From Prorocentrum cordatum (lineage: Eukaryota > Sar > Dinophyceae > Prorocentrales > Prorocentraceae), in the NCBI GenBank assembly GCA_963575745.1, contig CAUYUJ010014002.1:566820-630819 (forward strand): a stretch of DNA of 64,000 nucleotides, read 5' to 3'. Positions 22,707-32,926 of this stretch are shown piece after piece; position 1 is the first letter of the stretch; the number at the start of each line of letters is the position of its first letter. The translations under genes and the position numbers were made by a program. Under the pieces are notes generated by a model. That model ran no database searches. It was not told the origin of the DNA and worked only from the letters and a program-made list of their open reading frames with translations.

Positions 22707-23411
22707 TTGCCGTCTATTGTAGGCGACCCCAGTGACGTCAACTCGCTGGGTTCATGGACGATCAGGTGCATTGTTCTCCAACTAGGGACCGAGTTCACGC
22801 CCGACGATAACAAAGTCAACGTGTCGAGCAAATGTTTTCTGGAAGACCCATCTTTCGAGCCCATCCTCGAAGGCCAGGAAGCTCGATGCGCTTACGCGCG
22901 CTACTTCATGTTGCCGCGGTGGATGAACTATCCCAGGGAGGTCACGCGGGCAAGCTGGATCCACGTCAACAGCCGCATCAAAAAACACGATCGCCTTCGC
23001 GAGTCGAACGGCACACGGTGGTTTGCAAGATCCGTTGGCCGACGCCGTGCCTTAGGACTTGGCATCGCTCGGACGTGTGCAGTTTTCCTTCGGCGAGGAC
23101 CGTCGAGGAACATCCTTGATCATTTGGCGAAAACCACGCACGAAACCGAAAAAAACACAGGGAATGGACGTCCGAGCGATGGCGAGTGGGACTACGTGCC
23201 AGGCAACCCGCCGAATGACAGTCGACCGCCTGCTGGCCCCAGTGCTGACAAGAAATTGGCGCGCGCAGTGCACGCGGCCACGAATGCGGCAACGCAAATC
23301 GGAACATCCTCAATCAGTCGGATGGCGGCGATCCCCGGCGCGGGCACGAAGACGAGCTCGAAAAACCAGAAATCCAAACACCAAGAGTTGGCATACGCAG
23401 AGAATGCTTAG
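22707..23411 (+). CDS. Unidentified open frame
   Basis: An uninterrupted frame of about 234 codons. It includes CFLEDPSFEPILEGQEARCA, YFMLPRWMNYPREVTRASWI and a lysine- and alanine-rich tail (ADKKLARAVHAATNAATQIG) ending at TAG near 23411. Composition is balanced and the middle reads like protein, but there is no ATG near the opening, no recognised family and no supporting neighbour. It may be one exon or a relic. Confidence 0.28.
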   Translation: MPSIVGDPSDVNSLGSWTIRCIVLQLGTEFTPDDNKVNVSSKCFLEDPSFEPILEGQEARCAYARYFMLPRWMNYPREVTRASWIHVNSRIKKHDRLRESNGTRWFARSVGRRRALGLGIARTCAVFLRRGPSRNILDHLAKTTHETEKNTGNGRPSDGEWDYVPGNPPNDSRPPAGPSADKKLARAVHAATNAATQIGTSSISRMAAIPGAGTKTSSKNQKSKHQELAYAENA

Positions 23412-26400
23412 CCTTACGTTTGCACCCAAGCGGAAGTGGCGGCCACGACAGACTCGGTCTCGACCCCGAGCGCGTCGAGCACCTCTTGGCGACTCATGGT
23501 CTCAAGCATCTCGGAATTCGGGACGAGCGGGGTCCGGTTTGGGCCAGCGCCAAGATCTTCAAATACACATTCGCACATCGCTCTAGCGATGACAGTGGCG
23601 ACTCGGGTTGCGACTACAGCAAAGGCGACGCGCGCGCATGTGCGCTGACGGAGCGGGAGAATACTGTTGCGCTGCAAGCTCGCAAGCTGGCCTGCATGAC
23701 CGCAGGCCTGACATGCTGATCAAGTAGATCGAACGGTGCGCGAAGGAAGGCGCTGTCATGGGGCATGACATCCATCGACCAATTACGTATTATCGAAACA
23801 TGGCCTCCCTGACAGATTGTATGCACGCCGCCTTGCGCCGCAATGGCTCGCAAAAGATTGGTGGCGGCCTGTGGCGTTGACTGGCTTGAGCTACAGTGCC
23901 GACATCCAGAAAAAGGTTTCCCGCGCTGCTTCTTCGAGAAGGAAGGGAATTTCATGCGAGAGATGCAAGTCCATTGCGGCCGCTGGAGAGGTTCGCCCAA
24001 TGCTGCGACGCCCGGATGACATTCGTCAGCGAAGACCTCCCGCTTGATCGCTCGAAAGCAGAGGAGATGATATCACGACTTTTTGGTTTGGGCCCGCCCG
24101 CGGGTAAGGTTCCGTTCTTGTGGTCGCTCGCCGCTGACGCGGGGCGGGCCAGGGGCGTCGCCCCTAGATCAACAAACGTTCAACACCTTCGCCGCAATTT
24201 CTGTGCACGGCCACGGCCAACTTCAGTTGTCTTGCCCAGTGCCCTGTCGGCGCGCGCGGGCGTCGCAGCGCAGGTCGCACGCCAGCGCAGTGGCAACGCT
24301 GGGGCGTCGCATGCTCCATTTTCGATGAACTCACGATATCGGAGCGTGCATTTGGTTTCCGAGCAGATGAAGTCTTCGGCGACATTCAAGAGGACTGCGG
24401 GCTGGCGCCCGCGGTGGCCATGGCGTCGCCATTGCGCCCGCTGCCCGGAGAACTGCCCCTGGCTTCGCGCGGCTGGCTTCAGGCGGCTGCTCCGGCCCAG
24501 AGCTGCGGCTTTGCGTCGCGCCTGAAGTGACCGTCGTATGCCTGTGCAAACCTGTGCATCGCTGGATTCACCTCTCGGCGCAGGCGTGGATGTCGCGCGA
24601 TGGGTCTCTCGCCGCGCGCCAGTTCAGCGATCTTCGCGGCCGCAGATCGCAGCGCGATGATTACGCGCCGTGGCAGCAAGAGCGTCGCGGTACGACCCGC
24701 GACAATTCCCGGGCAAACTCGCAGCTGGCGCTTCGGCAGCTACGCGCGAACACCTCCGGGCACTGCGCGGCCGCCGAGGCGCGCGAAAAGCAGCTCTGCA
24801 TGTTAGACTCGGCGCCCGGCGCCGTCATCCGCAGCCCCGCTGCGCGCTTCCGACCGGCCGCCGCGCTATAAGACGGCCTCGCGTTGTTCCTCGCCATCGA
24901 TGCCGACGCGGGGCCCGCCCTTGAATTGGAGAGCCCAGCGCGCGATTCGGATGGCCGCGGTCCGTTCGGCGCAGAGAATCGGGCGCGCGATGACATTGCG
25001 CGCGCCCGAAAAGTCGCGCCTTCGTCGGGCCGCTGCTCCCGCGGCCGCGACGTTGAGCTAACTGCGTCGCCGAAACACTTGGCGACGTTGGTCTTGCCGC
25101 ATCGCGCGCGCGGAGCGGCCCGCTGCGGGCCGCCCGTGACAATGCTATAACGCCGAGGCCCCGTCGAGCTCGCAGCGGCGCCGCGGCTCGCAGCGGGCGC
25201 TCTCGGATTTTGCGGGCGCGCTCGCGGCGCCCAGGGCCCCGCCGCCCGCGCGGCGGCGCGTCTGCGCGAGAGCTCCAGGACAGCAGTGACATGCCCCGCC
25301 CGCTCGGCCTCCAAGTGAATCACTCTCCGCCGTCGCGCGCGCGCGGCGGCGGGCGCTTCGCGGTGGGCGACGGGGGCGCCCCGGTGCAACTATTGGGGGG
25401 GTCAGTGTCAGATGTCGCCTCGGCCCCAAATTCAGTTCCATCGTTTCTACTTAGCTTGGCGCGGTTTTGTCTGGCTTCGCATTTAATTCGCGGCCTCATC
25501 CGGCGAGGCGGACCCCCGCCGGGCCTTGCAGCCGCGTCGAAGAGCAAGGGTGAGCAACGCCCCAAGTGAACGCTTGTATCCTTAAGCTTTGTTCTACGCC
25601 CCTAGGTCTCGCATCTTCGAACGCCGCTGGCGTGGCCCACCAAGCCCTCGCGCCCTTGCCGCGCGTAATCCCCGCGCGCCTCGATGGCAATCCATTTGAA
25701 TCCTTGCGACGAAGATCCTTTGCAGTCGCCTGTTGAGAAATGGCCGCGCCAGTGGATCACGCGACGGCGGCTGCGCCGTCGCCAGCGTCCGCGGCGACGG
25801 CGCAGAGCTGGCGTCGCCGCCAGGTGCCGAGAAGACAATCCTGGGCGCGGCGTCTGGGATGCAAGAGACCTCCAAGGTGTCGAGGGTCAACTCAACTTTC
25901 TGAGTCACGAGAACGAACGACGGCGATTCTCTTTTCGGTTTGCCTGTGGGCCCCTCAGCGGGGATCGCGAAGCCGCCGGAGCGCGCGGCGAACGGCGTCT
26001 CAGACCTCGGCCCCTGCAAGGACAGTCAGGGTCGGCGGCGATCTCGCGCTGCCCGAATCGACGTTTCCAGCGGAGGTTCATCGGGGGCCACTTCGAGCAC
26101 CGCGAGAGGCAACCGGCGCTGGGGGGCGCGGCTGGCCGACGGGCGACGGTCGTTGAGACGCTGGCGAGCTGGGTCAGGCCAGACCTTGCGCGCCCGAGCT
26201 GCTTGGCGCTCGGCTACGAGGCGGGGGCGGCTATCTGCGTCGCAACTCCGGGGGGGTGCGGAATTTCATTGGCGTCGACAGCGCGGCGCGCATCAGCGAC
26301 GCCCGCGCGCGCCTCTCGCAGGACGTTCGCGGCCCTCGGTCGCGCGAATTTTTCGCGCCATTTCAGAAATTATTATTTTGGTGGTTCCGCCAATTGATTC

Positions 26401-28489
26401 TCGGTCGCAGAGCATATGCGCGCGTCCGCGACAGCGTGATCGAGCATTGCTTGCCTGCTGGCGGTGGGCTGTTTTTCTCGGCCCCAGGTTGCACGCTGTT
26501 CGGGGGGTCGCTATCAAGCTTTGTTTCAGGTAGCTGCTGCGTGCAAAAAGAAAAGAATTGACCGGCTGAGCTACCGATTGATGCCGCTCGATTCGTCATA
26601 GAAGCGCGCGCTGTCGGTGGTCGGCCAGGGGCGCCACAGGAGGGAGGACAGCGCCGTGGACCTTTCGGGATTTCAACGCGTCCACGCCACGGTCCCAGAC
26701 GCCCCCCCCCCCTACTTGGTTTGCAAACCAGGTCGCAGCGCTGGCGTTCCAGAGCTGGCGAGCTGCATGAGGTCGAATGCGCGTTTTCTTCCGCAGAGGA
26801 GCCAAACAGATATTGCGCCGTGTGATGCGCCAGAAGTGGAGTTTGCAGGTCGCGCGGAGATATATCCAAACATCAAGTGCGTTGGCGGAGACCCACTTCA
26901 AGCGTGGATGCCATGTGTGATATTTGTGTGACAAGGCGGTCGGCTCTGCGGAGATAGCAAGGTGGTCTCGCTGAAGCTCAATAGCGAGCCAGCGCAGACT
27001 TCGAAATGCAAACGGCACTTCGACATCGGACAACCAAGAGGCCAAACCAATAATCAATTCGAAGCTTGCCCTGCGTAGCAGAACAAGGCACACCTGGATC
27101 ACGAGCAATCCTGCGTCGACATCATGGCGGCGATGGCCGCGAACGTGAATGCGTGCAAAAGGCCGCTCGCAGGCCGCAGATCCAAGTCGACAGTCAGGTG
27201 ATCTGCTCTCTAGGCATGGCGGCCCCGGATTGTATCGCCAATACGTACAAGTATATAGAGCCAGAAATCGCTCGCCATGCCAGTTTGGGACAGCGCCGGA
27301 TGATGCTACGACGTCCAAGCTGAAGTCGAGCAACGCAAGCGACTTCACTTCAAACCCCGAGCGATGTAGGCAGACCCAGGATCTCTCTTTATGTTTGACA
27401 AGTTCCAACCTTGCACATGAAGAGGCGCGCTCTTGAGGGAATTTTCGACAAAGAGGCCGCGCCATGGCACGCCCACGCGATGACGGTTCTCCGCCAGCAG
27501 CTCAAGCAAGCGCAAGCGCACGTTCGCCGCTGGGCTATCTGAGCGCCGAAAGCACAAGCTGATGCCCGCGGCCTGCAACGTTCCCCCTTGCTGTGCAAGT
27601 GATACCATCGCTTGCCATCTCGACGTGCGTGTTTGGAAATAATTCGTGAGTCGCATGTTTGCTTAACCTGGGACGTTCCAGCTATTCCGAGGACCTCCCG
27701 CGCCGACGCTCGACTTCTTCGCGCGAGGGGAGCGACAGGCGAGGGGGGAGCGAGGGGAGCGAGGGGGCGACAGGAGGAAGAGGGGCAGCATAATGATGGG
27801 AGAAGGCAGGCGGAAGGAAGGGAGGGTTTACGACCAAGGCGGACAGAGGCGACACTTCGTATCGTCAGTCCTCGGGGAGCCGTCACTTGCGTGGAAAACT
27901 GCGCGCTGCAATTGCACAAGCGATGCACCGCGCGGGCCCCACCCCCAGGAACGCAAAGGTATACGCACTCTCGCGCGTCGCGGCCCGGCCCAGACGGCTG
28001 CCCTTCTCCAAAGGGCGGTGCGTCTTGGCGCGAAGTGAAGTCTCGCGCCGCGCACAGCGGGGGCGCGAGGGCGCCAAGTATGGGTGAGTTGCAGAAAACT
28101 TGCTTTGAGGATGAGCCTTTGAAGCAAGGTGCCCTGGCAACCGTCGATCCTGGGCGTCCGTTGCATGATTTTTGCGTCCTCGGTCCGTGGGCACCCTGGC
28201 ATCCTGACACGTTCTAGGCGGCGCCTTTACGTGCCAGCCCTGAGGTCCGAACGTGCAAACAATGCAGCGTCGCAACAAATCACGACCGCATGCCTCGACT
28301 CCATTTGTTTGCGCGATTGCCCAGCCGGATCGATATGTGAGGGTCCTGGGGCCCGACACTGGGCGAAAACGCCCCAGCGCGAAAATAATCGCAACGCCTT
28401 GATTTGCAGGTATGCTCTATGCTCGTCCCTTGCCGCTGGTCTAGACTGTAGGTGGAGAGGCCCGCACTTCGAGGCGACCGCGACACGTC

Positions 28490-28640
28490 GGATGCCTGGA
28501 CCCCCGTCGACGGCGGCGGCGACAGCGATAACGTCGTCGAATCGCGCCGTCGACGGCGGCGATTGCGACGACGACGTCGTGGACGTTCACGACGTCGTGG
28601 ACGTCGTGGACGGCGGCGACAGCCCCCGGCGGAGACCCGG
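28490..28640. repeat. GTCGTGGAC / CGGCGGCGA short repeats
   Basis: Repeats of GACGTCGTGGAC and GTCGACGGCGGCGA over about 150 bases. Several copies contain the palindrome GACGTC. Confidence 0.7.
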
Positions 28641-28864
28641 AGGGGCCCGCGCCTCGGGCCCCTGCGCGCTGCGCCGTCTCAGGCGGCGGCCGCCCCCGCG
28701 CCGCCCGGAAGCCCCGGGCGCCGCGCGGGGCCGCCCCGGGGCGGGGCCCTGCCGCGGGGGCCTCGCCTCGGTGCGGTTTCGGCGGCGGGGCGGCGGCGCC
28801 CGCGGCGACGACCATGCACGCGCGGAGGCTTTTGGGGCGCAGCGCGGGTCGCCTCGGGCTGGGG

Positions 28865-29022
28865 TGAAGTCGGGCTTGTCCGTCTACAGGAGGAATATGC
28901 AAGAATTCTCAAGATAATTTGGGGGCGATGTCTTCATTATGCTTGACAATTCGTGGAATATGGGAATCTCTTTCATTTTTCGTCCAAAACCCGCCTGTAT
29001 ATGGGGGACGTGCCCGACCTAA
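28865..29022. mobile_element. Inverted-repeat element family MA, copy 2 (158 bp, 8-bp TSD)
   Basis: Flanked by perfect 8-bp repeats GGCTGGGG at 28857-28864 and 29023-29030. Left end TGAAGTCGGGCTTGTCC, right end (reverse complement) TTAGGTCGGGCACGTCC. Homologous to 19724-19885 through CTACAGGAGGAATAT and the AT-rich interior. Confidence 0.88.
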
Positions 29023-29030
29023 GGCTGGGG

Positions 29031-29377
29031 CCCTCCCGCGGGAGCGGCGGGGGCCTCACCTCCTCCTGGCTTCCAGGGCGGGTCACGTGGCCGATCCTGG
29101 AGATCCTGAGCCCAGAAACGTTGACGTCTCAGTTCTGCCTCCGCCGGCTGCCGCTGCTGGGCCGGCCACCGTTGTGCGTCGCCGGCTCCCGCCGGCCCTG
29201 CGCCGGCTCCCGCCGAGAGTGAGGCTTTGGCGATCGACGGTCGATCCATGCCCCTGCGGCTGCTCCCCATTCTGGGCAGGAGGTGCTGCAGGGTGTGGAT
29301 CGACGAAAACGTGGACTCGGGCATCGGAGGCCACGGTTTCATCCACACGAGCAGGGGCATGGATAAATTAATTCCAA
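29031..29377. other. No recognised gene
   Basis: GC-rich DNA with CGCCGGCTCCCGCCGG repeats near 29180-29215. No motif is recognised. Confidence 0.4.
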
Positions 29378-29522
29378 GAGGGGAAAAACACACAGACACA
29401 ATTAATCGTCGCTTCCCTAGAAAATGTGGGAAAATATGGGAAGTGGGGGGGAAGACCCAAAAAAACAGAAAATATCTGAAAATATAGGGAATCTGTTTAT
29501 TTGTGTGTATTTATTTGTGTGC
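29378..29522 (+). mobile_element. R2 AT-rich element, copy 2
   Basis: Begins GAGGGGAAAAACACACAG, contains GAAAATGTGGGAAAATATGG and GGGGGGAAGAC, and ends TTTATTTGTGTGTATTTATT. It is the reverse complement of 13793-13943 and short similarity extends to CCCCTTCAA just outside. No reading frame of note. Confidence 0.75.
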
Positions 29523-29559
29523 CCTGGGGCCCCTTCAAAATTGTGGACCGCTTCAGGAG

Positions 29560-29790
29560 TGCGTCGAAGGCGAGGCCCCTTGCTGGAGCGGGCCACGCGG
29601 GGCCAGAGTCCAGCACGCCTCGTGGGGCGCAAGGGCCTCGGCGCCGCAGCGCCGCAGGAGTGGCGGGCCGAGTTCCCCCTGGAGGTGCTGAACAGCCTCG
29701 CGGAGTTCTACGAGGGCTGCGAGGCAGAGCGCCCTCGGGGGGTCCCCACGAGGGAGCTCGGAGCTCGCATGGGAGGGGTCGGGGAAGAGG
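29560..29790 (+). pseudogene. LINE fragment (linker before RT domain)
   Basis: One frame reads APQEWRAEFPLEVLNSLAEF followed by YEGCEAERP. This resembles the segment between endonuclease and RT in dinoflagellate non-LTR elements (GADGWRAEEL, PLEVLDxLAEFY). No RT motifs follow; the sequence runs into a GAG tract at 29795. It is a truncated relic. The assignment rests on a short stretch of similarity. Confidence 0.5.
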
Positions 29791-29794
29791 AAAA

Positions 29795-30910
29795 CGGAGG
29801 AGGAGGAGAAGGAGAACAACGAGGATCTAGAGTGAGGAGGAGGAGGAGGCGGAGGAGGAGGAGGATGGGGATGAGAAGGAGGAGGAGGAGGAGCAGGAGG
29901 GTAACGACGAGGACTCGGAGGGATGAGGAGGCGGAGGAGGAGGAGGAGGACGAGGAGGAGGAAGAGGACCTGTGTAAATCCAAGAGTCATCAACGATATT
30001 TGAATAACCCTCCAAGCTCCCTCTTCATAGGCCCCTACGACATGTCATTTCCTCTCAGGGAACAGCCTTGTTGGAAGACAACCGTTTGAAGACCCTGAAG
30101 CATGCCCAAACATTATTCTCCGGATTCCAACACCATGACTGTTGCGTCTTGACGATCCTGAATCGTGCCAGAAAACATTCCTGGGATTCAGCACCGCGAA
30201 TCAACCTAAGTGTTGCGCCCTCATAATCCAGAATCCTTTCAAAACACCGTTTCTGGTGCGTTGATCATGGGAATCCGTAAAACTCGTGCAATTTTTACAC
30301 CGAATGCGCGAGGCGCTAAGGCGAGAGCACATGTTGAAAAGGAACCGCCCTCCAACCGGGGAGCTCTTGTCATTTTTAAAACGAATGCACGCGGCGCTAA
30401 GGCGAGAGACACGTTTTGAAAACGACCTGCCCTCAATCCGTGAATTTCTTGGAAAGTTGATATACGAATGTGCGCGGCGCCAAGGCGAGAAACGCATTTT
30501 GAACAAGACCCGCCCTGAATCCGTGAGGTTCTTGCAAAGTGTAAGCACAAATGTGCACGGCGCGAAGGCGAGAGTTTCATTGTGAAAACGACCGGCCCTC
30601 AATCCGTGAAACTTTTTGCCAATGCTTGACACGAATGTGAGCGGCGCTACGGCGAGAGCCGCATTTTGAAAACGACCCGCCCTCAACCCGCGAAACTCTT
30701 TGCACTTGTTTGAAAACGAATTTGGGCGGCGCTGAGGCGAGAGCCACATTTTTAAAACGGCCCGCTTCAACCCGTGAAGTTTTTGCAATGTTTTGTTGCG
30801 AATGTGCGCGGTGCTAAGGCCAGAGCCACATTTCAAAAACGGCCCGCCTTTCATCTGTCAAATTGCTGCCGATTCTAAAGCTTCAGGGTCATAAGTGGTG
30901 AGGAATTGAA
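29795..30910 (+). repeat. GAG tract plus R1 dispersed repeat, copy C
   Basis: The GAG-rich tract (29795-29967) passes into R1 at GACCTGTGTAAATCCAAGAG. Landmarks CATCAACGATATTTG, CCCTCCAAGCTCCCTC and GCCTTGTTGGAAGACA match copy B. About seven ~80-bp units follow (30300-30860), more than in copies A and B. It ends AAGTGGTGAGGAATT. Copy number of the inner unit is the main length difference between copies. Confidence 0.9.
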
Positions 30911-31530
30911 TCGATGAGAGGGTAAACGGGGATGCTGACGGGTTTCTCTTTTTGCCGCTCTCGCCGCTCTCTCTTTCTCTCTCTTTAAGCATCCCAGGGG
31001 GTCCTCGCCGACAGCTATGGAGTCATCTGCAGACCTCTGGAGGCAGGAGAAAGACGAGGAGGATTATGTGTCCCCGCATGTTTGGGGCGTCCTGGAAGGC
31101 ACTCATCGCCGCGGCCGCCACGGTTGGATTGGCCCATGAAGTTATTACCTGGGCGCGCTCCACAAATTGTCAATTACCAGGGACTGGCTGTGAGACCGAA
31201 GTGTCGAGGGAGCGTCACAGTGGGCGTCGCTGTAAAAAGCAAACAGCCAGCTGTTCCTGGACACTGGCGTTCGAGTCCTGTTTTCGACGAGGCACGTCGA
31301 CGTCTGACAGATGGGCAGGTGGAGAGCGAAGCCGACGACGAGGGTGTCGAGGTGCAGGGCAAAGAGGACAAGGGATGGAGCAATCGGGGTTTGCGTTGCT
31401 AGAATCAACTTGGCAAAGCCTTGCCTCAACCAGCCGTCTAGTAAAAGGGGCTGGTGGGCACACTAGGTCGGAGCGGCGTCGATGATTCCTCCCCGAGGTA
31501 CCACACACCAGCCTCTGCGTCAGAAGGAGC
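30911..31530. other. Unassigned DNA with weak coding character
   Basis: A plus frame at about 31100-31400 contains QIVNYQGLAVRPKCRGSVTV and RRLTDGQVESEADDEGVEVQ, ending at a stop near 31402. It is acidic and protein-like but unidentified, and a second frame is also open here. Otherwise nothing is seen. Confidence 0.3.
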
Positions 31531-32010
31531 AACCACCACTACCCCTGCACGCGGGAGCGGCATCCTTCCCCGGAAGCAGGCTTCTTACTCAAGGCTGAAG
31601 CCTGCGGACGGCCCTCGAAGTCCCCCACAGTTGGGATGCTTGACCACGCCCGCTGCTTGTCACGCGTTCTGCGCTCGAGACTGCACCCGTGCCTCGCGCG
31701 CTCGGGAAATGTCATCCCCTGAACACCGTAGGAGACTAGGTCCCGAAGGCGCCTTCGCCCTTCGGGTGACCCTGCTGCGCGAGTGGTCTCCCGCCGCGCG
31801 CGAAAATGGTCTATGCCATTTGCGGCAGAGGTCTTCCATGCCAGCTGCCGCATGCTGGTGCGCCCGCGCTGCCACGACAGCCTGTCGATCGTCGTGTTGA
31901 CGGTCACCAGGTCCTTCGTTGTGACGGCGCTGCTGTCGAGGTGCTCGCCGTTCCCGAGCAGCGCCAGCCTGGTGCTCGTACCATCCACGCCGCAGCGCTC
32001 GCTCTGGTAC

Positions 32011-32186
32011 TCCAGATTTCGTTATAAAAGGGAGGGGGTCTGGACCCTCCAAGACAAGCCATTTCAGACCCCCCCCGTGGGAGAACCCTCCAAAACATCG
32101 TCCCCAGACCCCCCCAGGCCCTCCAAGATAGCCTGGAAGAGACCCCCCCGAAATGAGACCCCCCTCCCTTTATTACGAAATCTGAA
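32011..32186. mobile_element. Inverted-repeat element MD inside the repeated-domain gene (~176 bp)
   Basis: Ends are long inverted repeats: left TCCAGATTTCGTTATAAAAG then GGAGGGGGTCT, right (reverse complement) TTCAGATTTCGTAATAAAGG then GAGGGGGGTCT. GTAC(T) flanks both sides (32007 and 32187). Excision down to one GTAC joins units c and d as an intact coding linker (LTSKYQSE), matching the uninterrupted unit a linker (LTSEYQRE), so the empty site can be inferred directly. Confidence 0.88.
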
Positions 32187-32335
32187 GTACTTGCTGGTGA
32201 GGTGTAGGGCGCACTTCTGGTCGATGCCGAAGCCCGCCTGCCGCGAGGGGCCGTTGCCCGCCGGCGCAGTGACGAGGCCCTGCCTGGCGCTGCAGACGTC
32301 GTCGCAGACGCAGTCTGTAGTGAAGACGAACTCCA

Positions 32336-32433
32336 TCCTCCTCCTCCTCCTCCTCCTCCTCCTCCTCCTCCTCCTCCTCCTCCTCCTCCACCTCCTCCTC
32401 CTCCTCCTCCTCCTCCTCCTCCTCCTCCTCCTC
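32336..32433. repeat. (CTC)n tract within unit c
   Basis: About 31 CTC triplets with one CAC interruption. On the gene's sense strand it is (GAG)n, placed between LTR and EFVFTTDC, where unit a has only a few bases (ITRGLEAVFTQ). Confidence 0.85.
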
Positions 32434-32795
32434 GCGCGTGAGCCGGACCACCTCAGGGGCCACCGCGACGGTGCCGTTGTCGCGAAGTGCTTTATCGACC
32501 TGCACGAACAGCGCCCGCACCACGCGCATTGCCTTCGCGCCGTCGTAGTCCATTGGTTATGCTTGCTGCTCAGGTTCAGGGCGAAGTTCTGGAGGAGGTC
32601 GAAGCCCTCCTGCTTCCGGGAGCCGCTGCCGTCCCGCGCAGAGACGAGATGATGTCTGGCGAGGCGTCGCCAACGCAGCTCTGGGTGACGGCGACCTCCA
32701 GGTCGCACGCGAGTGGCACCACCTCCAGGGCCGCCAATGTCAAAGCCTTCACCGCTCCCGAACATCCTCGTGCCGAGGAGCCCGATGCGCATGTC

Positions 32796-32926
32796 CTCCA
32801 CGCGCCGCTGGCTCCGTGCTGCCGGCGCCCCGCGCCCTGCCCGCCCAGCTCTGGCGCGCTTTGCCCCTCGCTGCCCCGCTCTCGCCTCGTCGCCCCTCGC
32901 TGTCCCGCCCCGCCTCGGCGCCACGC
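32796..32926 (-). other. Putative 131-bp GC-AG intron
   Basis: On the minus strand the insert starts GCGTGGCGCC after GGCGTGGAG and ends GGCGCGTGGAG before GACATGCGC. Removing it joins TACGGCGTGGAG to GACATGCGC, giving YGVEDMRIG, the expected linker. The donor is GC and the acceptor AG followed by G, both common in dinoflagellates, and GCGTGGAG is directly repeated at both ends. 131 is not a multiple of three, so it breaks the frame unless spliced. Confidence 0.65.

Larger units (their letters stand above)
22701..28856. other. Simple-repeat-poor region with unidentified long frames
   Basis: This is the longest stretch without triplet tracts. It carries several long frames: plus 22707-23411 (about 234 codons, non-ATG opening), plus 23420-23719, plus 23896-24525, minus 24661-25389, minus 25594-26013 (preceded by a splice-like TTGCAG/G) and minus 26596-27465. 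Competing frames on the other strand are often also open, which in GC-rich DNA is expected by chance. None shows a domain I recognise. The region could hold real exons or an old degraded mobile element. Confidence 0.4.

Noticed and set aside
26596-27465. 289-codon minus frame as a confident gene
   Set aside because: It is uninterrupted, but the opposite strand is also open over parts of it and there is no recognised motif, start context or neighbour; kept only in the description of the region.
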